Below are positions 33,896-44,158 of a stretch of 64,000 nucleotides of DNA, piece by piece (position 1 is the stretch's first letter; each line of letters begins with the position of its first letter). The translations under genes and the position numbers were made by a program. Origin of the DNA: Alphaproteobacteria bacterium. Lineage in GTDB: Bacteria; Pseudomonadota; Alphaproteobacteria; Micropepsales; Micropepsaceae. Below the pieces are notes generated by a model, which was not told the DNA's origin, ran no database searches, and worked only from the letters and a program-made list of their open reading frames with translations. Where the stretch lies: contig JAJPHG010000018.1 in assembly GCA_021325375.1 (NCBI GenBank), positions 62,001 through 126,000 of the forward strand, written 5' to 3'.

Positions 33896-34243
33896 ATGCT
33901 TGGTTTGGAAAGGAGCAGGGGCGACGAAGCCTCGGGCTGGGGGCCCAGGCGGGCGGGGATGGCGCAGGCGATCGTCGCCCATGTCTACGACGTGCGGCTG
34001 GAGGAGCTGCTCGGCTGCAAGCGCGGCTGCCGGCGCGCGGCGCTGGCGCGGCAGGTGGCGATGTACTTGAGCCATACCGCGCTCGGCATCAGCGTCGCCG
34101 ACGTCGCGCGCGCCTTCATGCGCCGACGCTCGACGGCGTATCATGCGCTGCGCCATGTCGAGGATCTGCGCGACGATCCCGACATCGACCGCACGCTCGC
34201 GACGCTGGAGACGATGCTGGCCGCGGCCGGAGGTCCGGCATGA
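33896..34243 (+). CDS. DnaA C-terminal-like HTH protein
   Basis: A 115-residue protein whose central part, RRAALARQVAMYLSHTALGI then SVADVARAFMRRRSTAYHAL, matches the Trp-repressor-like DNA-binding domain of DnaA domain IV, with HALRHVEDLRDDP after it. The ATPase domain is absent. Stand-alone copies of this domain beside a DUF6456 gene are found in Rhizobiales and relatives and probably act as regulators. AAGGGG lies before ATG 33896. Coupled to the next gene by an ATGA overlap. Confidence 0.85.
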   Translation: MLGLERSRGDEASGWGPRRAGMAQAIVAHVYDVRLEELLGCKRGCRRAALARQVAMYLSHTALGISVADVARAFMRRRSTAYHALRHVEDLRDDPDIDRTLATLETMLAAAGGPA

Positions 34244-35025
34244 TCGCCGAGCACGACCTCTGCCGCGAGGCGCGCCGGGTGCTGCGCAAGCTGCTCGCAG
34301 AAGGCACCGCGCTGGTGCGCACCGAGAACGGAAAATATCTCGTCCATCGCGGCGCCAAGCCCGAGCGCAGCCATCACGGGCTGTGCGCCGCGCAGTACGT
34401 CGCGGGCTTCCGCACACGCGACTGGATCAAGCCGCGCGGCACCGACCCGGAAAGCTTTTCCTTGAGCGAGGCGGGCGCCGCGTGGCTCAAGCGCTGCGAG
34501 GCCGACGGCGATCCCTACGCGGCCCAGCATCAGATGCGGCGCCGTCAGATGATCGCGGGTCCCGACGGCGTCGAACGCTGGGCGACGGTCAACCAGGCGG
34601 AATCGCCGCTCGCGCGCCTGCATGCGCTCAAGCTCATCGACGCTGCCCAATTCGCCGCCGGTGAAAGACTGCGTCGCGACTATACCATCGCCCAGCTCGC
34701 GCCCCGGCTCGGCGTGGATCTGAGCGCGCAGACGTCTTTCGGCCGCCGGGGCGAGAAGCGCGAGCATCTCCTCGCCGACACCGTGCTCGCCGCCAAGCAG
34801 CGCTTCTCCGCCGCGATGAAGGCGGTGGGGCCGGGCCTCAACGATCTTCTCCACGACGTCTGCTGCGCGCTCATCGGTCTGGAGAGCGCGGAAGCCCAGT
34901 TCGGCTGGCCGAGCCGCTCGGCCAAGGTCGTGCTCGGCATCGCGCTCGACCGCCTCGCGCTGCATTACGGCCTTGTGATCACCGCCCCCGCGCGCGGCAG
35001 GATCCGGAGCTGGACGATGGAATGA
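34240..35025 (+). CDS. DUF6456 domain protein
   Basis: A 261-residue protein. The N-terminal half reads YLVHRGAKPERSHHGLCAAQ and YAAQHQMRRRQMIAGPDGVE; the C-terminal half is the DUF6456 region NQAESPLARLHALKLIDAAQ, FAAGERLRRDYTIAQLAPRL, then KAVGPGLNDLLHDVCCALIG and KVVLGIALDRLALHYGL. It resembles DNA-binding helper proteins but the function is unknown. Overlaps the DnaA-like HTH gene by 4 nt, a conserved pairing. Confidence 0.88.
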   Translation: MIAEHDLCREARRVLRKLLAEGTALVRTENGKYLVHRGAKPERSHHGLCAAQYVAGFRTRDWIKPRGTDPESFSLSEAGAAWLKRCEADGDPYAAQHQMRRRQMIAGPDGVERWATVNQAESPLARLHALKLIDAAQFAAGERLRRDYTIAQLAPRLGVDLSAQTSFGRRGEKREHLLADTVLAAKQRFSAAMKAVGPGLNDLLHDVCCALIGLESAEAQFGWPSRSAKVVLGIALDRLALHYGLVITAPARGRIRSWTME

Positions 35026-35026
35026 C

Positions 35027-35497
35027 TCACAGCCGCATCAGGTAGCGGTGCATCCCATCGAGCACGAGCTCGCTCTTCTGGTTGTGCACGGTCGCGCGCA
35101 TGGCGACGATGCCGGTGGTGCGCTGGCGCGTGAGCTCGCAGATCGTGAGCGCGGGATAGAGCGTGTCGCCGGGATGGACGGCTTTGAGGAACTTGGCGCT
35201 GACCTCGATGAAGCCGATCAGCTTCTCGCCGATGACGTGCGGGAAAAGCCCCGCGCCCGCCGCCGTGAAGCTCAGCACCTGCAGCCCACGGGCGAGGGGG
35301 CCGGGATGGCCCAGCCGCTTGCAGTATTCGCTGTCGTAGTGGATCGGATGGTTGTCGAGGCTCACCGTCTGGAACGCCGCGAAATTGCCCGCGTCGATGG
35401 TGCGCGAGGGCAGGCGGAACGTCTCGCCGAGCGCGAGTTCGTCGAACCCGCGCAGCGGCACGACGCGCCAATCGGCAAGGTCGGGAGAGTCTGACAT
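35027..35497 (-). CDS. MaoC-family dehydratase
   Basis: A 156-residue hotdog-fold protein. The R-hydratase 2 motif is present as S-L-D-N-H-P-I-H-Y-D with Asp and His catalytic residues, followed by HPGPLARGLQVLSF and GFIEVSAKFLKAVHPGDTLY. Likely a cytosolic enoyl-CoA hydratase-type enzyme. Convergent with DUF6456, only 1 nt between stops. Confidence 0.9.
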   Translation of the reverse strand: MSDSPDLADWRVVPLRGFDELALGETFRLPSRTIDAGNFAAFQTVSLDNHPIHYDSEYCKRLGHPGPLARGLQVLSFTAAGAGLFPHVIGEKLIGFIEVSAKFLKAVHPGDTLYPALTICELTRQRTTGIVAMRATVHNQKSELVLDGMHRYLMRL

Positions 35498-35517
35498 GGC
35501 GGAGAGGGTAACTTAAC

Positions 35518-35717
35518 CTCCCCCTTGTGGGGAGGTCGAAAAATGCGGAGCATTTTTCGGGTGGGGTTCGGTGCGGGGCTGTGACCCCCACCCGAAAAAC
35601 CGGTTCGCTGCGCTCACCGCTTTTTCGACCTCCCCACCCGGCTCCGCCTTCGGCTACGCCGCGGCAAGAGATTCTCCTTGGCACGCCGAAGCGAAGCGAA
35701 GGCGGCAAGGGGGAGGT
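35518..35717. repeat. REP-like palindromic intergenic repeat
   Basis: About 200 bp starting ACCTCCCCCTTGTGGGGAGG and ending AAGGGGGAGGTT, with internal paired segments GTCGAAAAATGCG / GCATTTTTCGGGTGGGG and CCCCACCCGAAAAA / TTTTTCGACCTCCCCACC. It shares the GTCGAAAAATGC(G) core with the copy at 62676-62812. Confidence 0.75.
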
Positions 35718-35726
35718 TGGGCAGCG

Positions 35727-36029
35727 TCAGTGCGTCAGCACCGTCTTGCGGCTGTTCTGCTTTATGTCCGCCTTGACCTCGGCGAGGCTGCGCATCGTGG
35801 CGGCGCGGAAATTGTCGACCACGCTCGCGCCCGCGGCGCAGGCGTCGGTGTTGTAGCGGCAGAGGTTCTCGGGGTCCTTCAGGTTCGGCTGCAGCTTGTC
35901 CTTGGCCCATGTCGCCACGTCGCCCGCGACGTTGGAGCCGACCTGCGCCGGGCGGCCGAAGCCCAGATCGGGCTCGTGCGGCATCAGCAGCGCCACCAGG
36001 CCGATCCAGAATATCGCGCGGAAGATCAT
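35727..36029 (-). CDS. DUF5330 domain protein
   Basis: A 100-residue protein beginning with one hydrophobic helix (MIFRAIFWIGLVALLMPHEP), then a periplasmic part with paired cysteines (ENLCRYNTDACAAG) and a helical tail (MRSLAEVKADIKQNSRKTVL). This fits the DUF5330 family of small alphaproteobacterial proteins with unknown function. Confidence 0.8.
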   Translation of the reverse strand: MIFRAIFWIGLVALLMPHEPDLGFGRPAQVGSNVAGDVATWAKDKLQPNLKDPENLCRYNTDACAAGASVVDNFRAATMRSLAEVKADIKQNSRKTVLTH

Positions 36030-36244
36030 GGGCGGACCCGTTTGTTCTCTGACGCGAGGACATTGGCCCCGCGCGCTTTGCCGCCCACTGAAACCAATCG
36101 GTAAAATTCGATATGACGCGGTTAACGCGGGCGGTTTCGCACTTCAGCCACAACGCCGCGTTTCGCGAAAGGATGCAGTTCGCGCAAAACAAGGCGCAAT
36201 TTTTGCGCTCATGCGATTCAAATTTGAATCAAACCCGTTCCAAC
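36030..36244. other. Gap with no recognised gene
   Basis: Between the DUF5330 start and the repeat element. Moderately AT-rich near 36190-36240. I see no convincing coding frame, hairpin or RNA gene. Confidence 0.4.
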
Positions 36245-36421
36245 TGTCATGGCCCGCGAATGCGGGCCACCCAGGTGACATCGGCTCGATCTCAAAAGAA
36301 TTGACGCGGAGACGCGGAGTTGCGGAGAAGAAAAGAACCTCCGCGGCTCCGCGCCTCCGCGTGAATCCTTCTTAGATCGTGCAGAACCCAACTGGGTGGC
36401 CCGCATTCGCGGGCCATGACA
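36245..36421. repeat. MITE-like element with perfect 30-bp terminal inverted repeats
   Basis: The 177-bp element starts TGTCATGGCCCGCGAATGCG and ends CGCATTCGCGGGCCATGACA; the outer 30 bp of the two ends are exact reverse complements. The interior also pairs with itself (ACGCGGAGACGCGGAG with CTCCGCGCCTCCGCGT). A second full copy lies at 55629-55825 and a half-like arm at about 25474-25490. It carries no coding frame. Confidence 0.85.
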
Positions 36422-36447
36422 CTGCAGGTATGGTTAGGAGGATTTAA

Positions 36448-38049
36448 CTAGATCGCCGCCGGAAGCGTCACCGTCGCGGTGAGGCCTTGGCCCGGCGCGC
36501 TTTCGATGGCGAAGGTGCCGTCATGCGCCTCGGTGAAGGCTTTCACCAGCGTCAGCCCCAGGCCCGCGCCGCCGGTGTGGTCGGTGGTGCCCTGGCCGCC
36601 CTGCTCGAAGGGCAAGAGGATGCGCTGGATGTCGCGGACGCCCGGGCCGTTGTCGGACACGCTGAGCACGACGCGTCCGTCCTTGGTCCGGGCGCAGAGC
36701 CGCACATGGCCGCCGGCCTGGGTGAAGTTCACGGCGTTGTCGACGAGCTGGAACAGGATCGAGGTCAGCGCGCCCTCGTCGGCGTCGACCATCAGCCCGG
36801 CCGGCACCGCGCCGGCGTCGATCGTCACGCCCTTGGCGCTCGCGCGCGCCTCGTAGGAGCCGAACGCCGACCACATCAACGCGCCCGCGTCGATGCGCAC
36901 GCGGCGCAACTCGTAGCGCCCGGCGGAAAGCTTGGTGAGGTCCAGGATCTGGTTGATCAGCCGAAGCAGGTTGCGTCCGCCGTCATGGATCAGGCCGGCA
37001 TATTCCTTGACCTGCTCGGGCGTGAAGCGGTCGCCCAAAGTGAGCATCAGGTCGGAGAAGCCGATGATGGCGTTGAGCGGCGTCTTGAGCTCGTGGCTCA
37101 TGGTGCGCATCAGCGTCGTCTTGGTGTTGTCGGCGCCCGCGACCGCCTCGTCGAAGCGCCGCGTCAGGTCGGCGAGATAGTCGGCCTGGGCGGCAGCGGC
37201 GCTACGCGTCTCGGCGAGCGCGCGGGTCTGCTCCTCCAGCGCGGTCTCGGCGCGCCTGCGGTCGGTGACGTTGGTGAAGACGACGACGCGGCCGCCGTCG
37301 CCCGTCAGCCGGTCGCGCATCAGATAGGCCTCGCCGTTGGCGAGCTCGACCATCATGACGCCGGCGGGCGAGCGATGCGCCTCGAGCCGGCGCGCGATCC
37401 AGGCCTGGCGATCCTCGCCGGCGGCGAGAAGGTGGCTGTCGTAAGCGTGTGCGATCATATCCGCGAAACGCTTGCCGATGATCTCGGATGCATGCGCGCG
37501 GCCATAGAACGAGGCATAGGCGTCGTTGCACATCGCCAGCACGTCGTCATGGTCGAAGAACGCGAACGCGTCCGCGCTCAGCGCCACCGCATCCTCCAGT
37601 CTGGCCTGGGCCCGGCGCGCATAGGTGACGTCGCTCCACAGCGCGATCCAGCAGCCGCGACGCGTGCGCCGGGCCTTGATCTCCACCACGCGCCCGTCGG
37701 AAAGACGGATGTCGAGCGGACGGTACTCGCCTTCCTTGAGCTGGGCTCTGCGCCGCGCGACGAAAGCGTCGACGTCGCGCGCGTCCGGGGCCGCGATCTC
37801 GCCGCCCCTGACCTCCAGCCGCACGAGCTGTTCGTAAGTGAGCCCCACCAGGCGCTCGCGCGCGGGAAGCGAGCGGAAGAGATAGTTGTAGTGCTGATTC
37901 GAGAAGATGAGCCGCTCGTTCGAATCGAACAGCGTCACCGCCACGCGCAGGCAATGCAGCGCCTCGGCCAGGGCGGGCGCGGCGGCCTCGTCCAGCCCGG
38001 CCGAATCGAAGGCCGCTGCCAATGCGTTCTGCACTCGAATGTTCCCCAC
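36448..38049 (-). CDS. PAS-domain sensor histidine kinase
   Basis: A 533-residue cytosolic kinase with no transmembrane segment. Two PAS-7-type domains (about 30-145 and 150-270: VAVTLFDSNERLIFSNQHYN and ADAFAFFDHDDVLAMCNDAY), a coiled coil, the HisKA motif MSHELKTPLN with phospho-acceptor His319, and the ATPase N-box QLVDNAVNFTQ, G1 SDNGPGV and G2 GGAGLGLTLVKAF. A start at GTG 38049 is assumed. It is divergent from a second kinase, with a 209-bp AT-rich gap that has single TTAA half-sites but no full CtrA box. No response regulator nearby. Confidence 0.92.
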   Translation of the reverse strand: MGNIRVQNALAAAFDSAGLDEAAAPALAEALHCLRVAVTLFDSNERLIFSNQHYNYLFRSLPARERLVGLTYEQLVRLEVRGGEIAAPDARDVDAFVARRRAQLKEGEYRPLDIRLSDGRVVEIKARRTRRGCWIALWSDVTYARRAQARLEDAVALSADAFAFFDHDDVLAMCNDAYASFYGRAHASEIIGKRFADMIAHAYDSHLLAAGEDRQAWIARRLEAHRSPAGVMMVELANGEAYLMRDRLTGDGGRVVVFTNVTDRRRAETALEEQTRALAETRSAAAAQADYLADLTRRFDEAVAGADNTKTTLMRTMSHELKTPLNAIIGFSDLMLTLGDRFTPEQVKEYAGLIHDGGRNLLRLINQILDLTKLSAGRYELRRVRIDAGALMWSAFGSYEARASAKGVTIDAGAVPAGLMVDADEGALTSILFQLVDNAVNFTQAGGHVRLCARTKDGRVVLSVSDNGPGVRDIQRILLPFEQGGQGTTDHTGGAGLGLTLVKAFTEAHDGTFAIESAPGQGLTATVTLPAAI

Positions 38050-38258
38050 TCGACGCCCCGATTGTTGCGCAATGGAATTGCCGAAAGGTTAGGGGCGCGC
38101 GCACGGCCCGAATCGCGCCAACATCGTTAGCGAACCGTAAAGGCGAGGGCGATCAAACCTTGCGAATTAACGAACGAATTCCTGGGGTGTTCAAGTTTCG
38201 TTAAGTTTGCGGGACCACCATCTCGCATCATTCGGGCGATTCAAGGCGCATTCGGTTA

Positions 38259-39989
<1,731 letters not shown>

Positions 39990-39991
39990 AA

Positions 39992-40068
39992 AAGCGAATA
40001 GGGATTGGCGAATAGCGAATTGAACAAACAGCACTCCTCTTCGCTACTCGCTATTCGCCACTCGCTTC
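39992..40068. repeat. Imperfect inverted repeat after the kinase gene
   Basis: GGCGAATAGCGA (40007-40018) pairs perfectly with TCGCTATTCGCC (40048-40059), with further partial pairing outside. It may act as a terminator or be a dispersed repeat. Confidence 0.55.
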
Positions 40069-40082
40069 TTTAAAACACCGCC

Positions 40083-40415
40083 ATGCAGCCGCGTCTCAAA
40101 TCCGGCCTCTTCGTGCGCGCGCTCATCCGGCGCGCGGAGGTGAACGGCGCGCAGGCCTATGTCTTGCGCAAGGGTTCGGAGGAAGCCGGTGCGGTGTTCA
40201 TCAAAGTCGCGCGACTCGACGGCACGGCCGTGGTGCTGAACCAGGCGCCAGGCCCCGACGGCGAGCGCGTGTGGGCGCGGCCGCTCGGCGAAAGCGCGGA
40301 CGAGGCCAAGGTCACCGCCTATTTCGAGCGCCAGATCAAATACGATCCCGATCTGTGGATCGTGGAAATCGAAGACCGCCAGGGCCGCGCTTTCGTCGAC
40401 GAGAAGGTCGTGTGA
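40083..40415 (+). CDS. DUF1491 family protein
   Basis: A 110-residue protein matching DUF1491: RLKSGLFVRALIRRAEVNGA, AYVLRKGSEEAGAVFIKV, and FERQIKYDPDLWIVEIEDRQ. The family is alphaproteobacterial, small and cytosolic, of unknown function. Confidence 0.88.
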   Translation: MQPRLKSGLFVRALIRRAEVNGAQAYVLRKGSEEAGAVFIKVARLDGTAVVLNQAPGPDGERVWARPLGESADEAKVTAYFERQIKYDPDLWIVEIEDRQGRAFVDEKVV

Positions 40416-40503
40416 GGGCTGCCGGCTGCGGCGCGACGACGAAGACGATGCAGTAGAGTAAAGAGGGCGGCGTTTTCTCCGAGCCCGTGTCTCTCTTCCC
40501 GAC

Positions 40504-41055
40504 TTACCGGTCCGGCCTTGCGCTGAACGCGCCCGCGATCTCCGCCCCCACGCCCGCCACGCAGAAATGGATCTTGCCGGGATACATGCCGGCCTTGCGC
40601 GGACCGAATTCCAGCCGCATCGAGGCGATGTCCTGGGTGAAGCTCGTCTTGACGCCAGCGGATTCGAGCTCGAGGTCCCAGCCCTGGATTTCCGGCGTGC
40701 CCGGAGCCGCCGCGGGCTGGGCGGAAATCGAATCCGTCGGCAGCACGCGATAGACATGTCCGTCGGGACGCCCCCCCGCACGCACCAGAACATGGACGGT
40801 CGCGGCGTTGAAGATTCCGTCGGTCTGGATCGACAGCTCGTAGGTGTCGAACTTGGCATCGTCCACCTGCATGCCGTTGGGCGTGACATGGACGGTGATT
40901 TCGTTCGGCACGAAAGGCTTGCCGCCCACCGTTCCCGCCACCGGCGTGTCGGGGATGGGCGCGATGCTGCAATCCTTCGGCACGGCGCGCGCGCCGCCCG
41001 CGATCACGCAGGCGGCAAGGACCATTGCCGGCAAACGGCTGCGAAAGTGAGGCAT
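40504..41055 (-). CDS. Secreted protein of unknown function
   Basis: A 183-residue protein with signal peptide (MPHFRSRLPAMVLAACVIAG, GARA-VP). The mature part is beta-rich (NEITVHVTPNGMQVDDAKFD, DTYELSIQTDGIFNAATVHV) with cysteines KDC and HFCVAG. No family recognised. Confidence 0.7.
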   Translation of the reverse strand: MPHFRSRLPAMVLAACVIAGGARAVPKDCSIAPIPDTPVAGTVGGKPFVPNEITVHVTPNGMQVDDAKFDTYELSIQTDGIFNAATVHVLVRAGGRPDGHVYRVLPTDSISAQPAAAPGTPEIQGWDLELESAGVKTSFTQDIASMRLEFGPRKAGMYPGKIHFCVAGVGAEIAGAFSARPDR

Positions 41056-41210
41056 GGCGTCTCCCGGGCGTCCCGCGTTTCATGCGAGAGTACCAGCTTT
41101 GGCCGCTCGCGCTCTTACAATCGCCGGGAAATCCGCCTCTTCCGGGGATGTGGTGTAGCGATGGTCCCGGAGGTGACAAACGGTGGTGCTCCTGCTACTC
41201 CCCGCCGCCC

Positions 41211-42812
41211 ATGAGCCAGACACAAGCCAGCGAAGCCGCGCAGTCGAATTCGCCCGCCGCGCAGGCGCGGCGCAGGCGAACCTTTGCGATCATCTCGCAT
41301 CCCGACGCAGGCAAGACGACGCTGACCGAGCAGCTCCTGCTGCTCGGCGGCGCGATCCATGCCGCGGGGCAGGTCAAGGCGCGCGGCGAGGCCAGGCGCG
41401 CGCGCTCGGACTGGATGAAGATCGAGCAGGAGCGCGGCATCTCGGTCACCTCGGCGGTGATGACCTTCGAGTATGAGGGCGCGGTGTTCAACCTGCTCGA
41501 CACGCCGGGGCACGAGGATTTCTCGGAAGACACCTACCGCACGCTCACGGCGGCCGATTCCGCGGTCATGGTGATCGACGCGGCCAAGGGCATCGAGGCG
41601 CAGACCTTGAAGCTGTTCGAGGTCTGCCGCCTGCGCGACATCCCGATCACCACCTTCGTCAACAAGATGGACCGCGAGGCGCGCGATGCCTTCGAGCTCC
41701 TGGACGAGATCTCCGACCAGCTCCAGCTCGAGGTCGCGCCCATGGTCTGGCCCGCCGGCATGGGGCTCAATTTCAAGGGGATATACGATCTCTATACGGA
41801 CGATTTCGCCCCCTTTGGCGGCGACGGCCGCGTCGGGAGCAATACGCTCGCAACCCTGCTGCCCGAAGACGTGAAGGCCAAGCTCGACGAGGACGTCGAG
41901 CTGGCGCGCGGCGGGCTGGCGCGGTTCGATCCGGCCGCCTACCGGGAAGGGCATCTGACGCCCGTCTATTTCGGCTCGGCGCTCAAGCGCTTCGGCGTGC
42001 GCGAGCTGCTCGATCAATTGGCGCGCGAGGCGCCGCCGCCGCGCGTGCAGCAGGCCAGGGACCGCGCCGTGCATCCGGCGGACGCGGACGTCTCGGGCTT
42101 CGTCTTCAAGGTCCAGGCGAACATGGACCCGAACCACCGCGACCGCGTCGCTTTCCTGAGGCTCTGCTCGGGCAGGTTCCGGCGCGGCATGAAGCTCAAG
42201 CAGTCCGGCACGGGCAAGTCGATCGGCGTGCACAACCCGATCCTGTTCTTCGCGTCGGAGCGCGAGACCGTGGACGAGGCGTGGCCTGGCGACATCATCG
42301 GCATCCCCAATCACGGCACGCTGCGCGTCGGCGACACGCTGTGCGAATCCGGCGACGTCGTCTTCACCGGCATCCCCAATTTCGCGCCCGAGATCCTGAG
42401 CCGCGTGCGGCTTGGCGATCCGATGAAGCAGAAGCATCTGGCGCGCGCGCTCACCAGCCTCGCGGAAGAGGGCGTGACGCAGGTGTTCAAGCCGATGCTG
42501 GGCAGCCAATGGGTGGTGGGCGTGGTGGGGCCGCTGCAGCTCGACGTCCTCAAGTCTCGCCTGGTCGCGGAGTACGGGCTGGACGCCGATCTGGAAGCCT
42601 CGCCTTACGACACCGCGCGGTGGGTGGCGGCCGAGCCGGCCGAGCTCGAGAAATTCACCGCCGCCAATCGCGGGCAGATGGCCCTGGACCGCGACAGCGC
42701 GCCGGTGTTCCTCGCCAAGAGCCAATGGGAGCTCGGCTATGTGGCCGGCAAATTCCCGGCGGTGAAATTCGCCAAGACCCGAGAGCGCGGCGAGGTTCAG
42801 GTGGAAGACTAG
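41211..42812 (+). CDS. prfC: Peptide chain release factor 3
   Basis: A 533-residue translational GTPase: G1 ISHPDAGKTTLTEQLLL, RARSDWMKIEQERGISVTSA (G2), G3 LLDTPGHEDFSEDTYRTL, G4 FVNKMDREA, then domain II VFKVQANMDPNHRDRVAFLR and the domain III motif QLDVLKSRL. RF3 recycles RF1/RF2 from the ribosome after termination. The frame is open upstream to 41025; I start at ATG 41211, where RF3-type sequence begins. Full length. Its stop shares CTAG with the convergent peptidase stop. Confidence 0.95.
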   Translation: MSQTQASEAAQSNSPAAQARRRRTFAIISHPDAGKTTLTEQLLLLGGAIHAAGQVKARGEARRARSDWMKIEQERGISVTSAVMTFEYEGAVFNLLDTPGHEDFSEDTYRTLTAADSAVMVIDAAKGIEAQTLKLFEVCRLRDIPITTFVNKMDREARDAFELLDEISDQLQLEVAPMVWPAGMGLNFKGIYDLYTDDFAPFGGDGRVGSNTLATLLPEDVKAKLDEDVELARGGLARFDPAAYREGHLTPVYFGSALKRFGVRELLDQLAREAPPPRVQQARDRAVHPADADVSGFVFKVQANMDPNHRDRVAFLRLCSGRFRRGMKLKQSGTGKSIGVHNPILFFASERETVDEAWPGDIIGIPNHGTLRVGDTLCESGDVVFTGIPNFAPEILSRVRLGDPMKQKHLARALTSLAEEGVTQVFKPMLGSQWVVGVVGPLQLDVLKSRLVAEYGLDADLEASPYDTARWVAAEPAELEKFTAANRGQMALDRDSAPVFLAKSQWELGYVAGKFPAVKFAKTRERGEVQVED

Positions 42813-44098
42813 GGTGCCTGCACGAGCCCGTTGCCGACTTCACCCACCGGATCCTGCAGCGGACGGCATTTGGCGATTACCGCGTCTTTGAGCTTTTGCC
42901 CGCGCAGAGTGGAATCGCTCTGTGCCAACAGTGCTGCGATGCCCGCCACGAATGCCGTTGCCTGACTTGTGCCGTCGAGAGATTTGTACGAGCCCGCACC
43001 GGTGAGCCAACTCGAGTGGATGCCCACTCCGGGCGCCGCAACATCGGGCCCCTTGACGCCGGAAGCGGTCGCTGTCGCCCGGTTGGAGAAGGAAGCAGTC
43101 TGAAGCGCTTGATCGATCGCCCCGACCGTCAACGCGGATGGCGAATTGCCCGGCGCGCCGACGGCAGTGTGGTGGTTGCCCGCCGCCACGACGACCAGCG
43201 ACCCGGCCGCCGTCGCATCGTGGATCAGTTCTTCATAAAGCGATTGCGTTGGATCTTGTCCGTCTTGCCAGATCGACTCGAGCGACATCGAGATGACCGC
43301 GCAGCCCAGTCCGACGGCGCGGTGGATACCCTGGGTAATCGAGCCGTCCGATCCGATACCGCCGTCATCGTTCAGCACGCGCGCAGCGTAGAGGGAGCTT
43401 TCATACGCGATACCGTAGCGGGGCCCTTGCACAGGGCTGCGCGGCCCCGCCGCGATACCAGCACAATGCGTACCGTGACCGTTGGCGTCGCGGCACGCCA
43501 TGCCGTCGCCGACCAGATTCTCGCAGGTGATATCTCGCCCGCGAAAATCGGGATGATTGCAGTCCAACCCCGTGTCGAGAATGGCGATCTTGACGCCGGC
43601 GCCGCTCAGTTGGCTCGCTGAAACGCCTGTGATCGCGAGCGCCGCGGTGAAATCGGGGCCGGTGGAGAACGAAGCACCCGCGATCCTGAACACTTCCGGT
43701 TGGGAGAGCAGTTTGGCGGCAATCGCGTCCGTCGCGTCGCGCCAGCCTCTGACATAATCGGCGGAGCCGGATGCGAGGCGAACCAGCCCTTCCGGCACCA
43801 GCGCGTGGATCTCGTCCTGCTTCGCGGCGAGCCGCAGAAGCGCGTCTTCGGCGGCGGAGTGCGGATCGACGATCGCGAAGCCCAGCTTCGGCAGAACCAG
43901 GTGCCGTCCGTGCGGCATGGCTCGCGCCACCTTGGCCCGAAACGGCTTCTCGCGCGCTCCAGGAATTCCCACGTCGTTGAGTGCGGCACTCACTTTTCCG
44001 TGGGCGCCGCGCTCGAACTTCATGATGTAGCGGCCCGTCAGGCGTGCCGTGGCGCGGAGTTCCGTGCCGCGTGGAGTGCGGATGATCTTCTTTTCCAT
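42809..44098 (-). CDS. Subtilisin-like serine peptidase (S8) without a signal peptide
   Basis: A 429-residue S8 peptidase. Catalytic triad: Asp175 (AILDTGLDCNHPDF), His208 (NGHGTHCAGIAAG), Ser378 (LDGTSQATAFVAG), with the oxyanion Asn308 (VVVAAGNHH). An N-terminal region of about 140 residues (MKFERGAHGKVSAALNDVGI and KLGFAIVDPHSAAEDALLRL) resembles an inhibitor-like prodomain. No hydrophobic leader is seen at the ATG 44098, unlike most exported subtilases, so it may be cytosolic or exported by another route. A lipoprotein gene lies 60 nt upstream in the same direction. Confidence 0.9.
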   Translation of the reverse strand: MEKKIIRTPRGTELRATARLTGRYIMKFERGAHGKVSAALNDVGIPGAREKPFRAKVARAMPHGRHLVLPKLGFAIVDPHSAAEDALLRLAAKQDEIHALVPEGLVRLASGSADYVRGWRDATDAIAAKLLSQPEVFRIAGASFSTGPDFTAALAITGVSASQLSGAGVKIAILDTGLDCNHPDFRGRDITCENLVGDGMACRDANGHGTHCAGIAAGPRSPVQGPRYGIAYESSLYAARVLNDDGGIGSDGSITQGIHRAVGLGCAVISMSLESIWQDGQDPTQSLYEELIHDATAAGSLVVVAAGNHHTAVGAPGNSPSALTVGAIDQALQTASFSNRATATASGVKGPDVAAPGVGIHSSWLTGAGSYKSLDGTSQATAFVAGIAALLAQSDSTLRGQKLKDAVIAKCRPLQDPVGEVGNGLVQAP

Positions 44099-44158
44099 TT
44101 CATTCTGTTCCTCGCGTGCGGTGCCTTCGCTCGGCACCGCACGCGCAAATCCGCGGGC

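Noticed and set aside
35518-35717. Attenuator or riboswitch
   Set aside because: The palindromes match the dispersed repeat family elsewhere rather than a leader of an adjacent gene.
38050-38258. CtrA boxes between the two kinases
   Set aside because: Several TTAA half-sites occur but none has a second TTAA at 7 nt.
41120-41210. Possible tRNA or structured RNA before prfC
   Set aside because: No cloverleaf or anticodon arm can be built; likely a leader only.
41115-42725. Minus open frame of 536 residues
   Set aside because: Antisense to prfC, which has all GTPase motifs.
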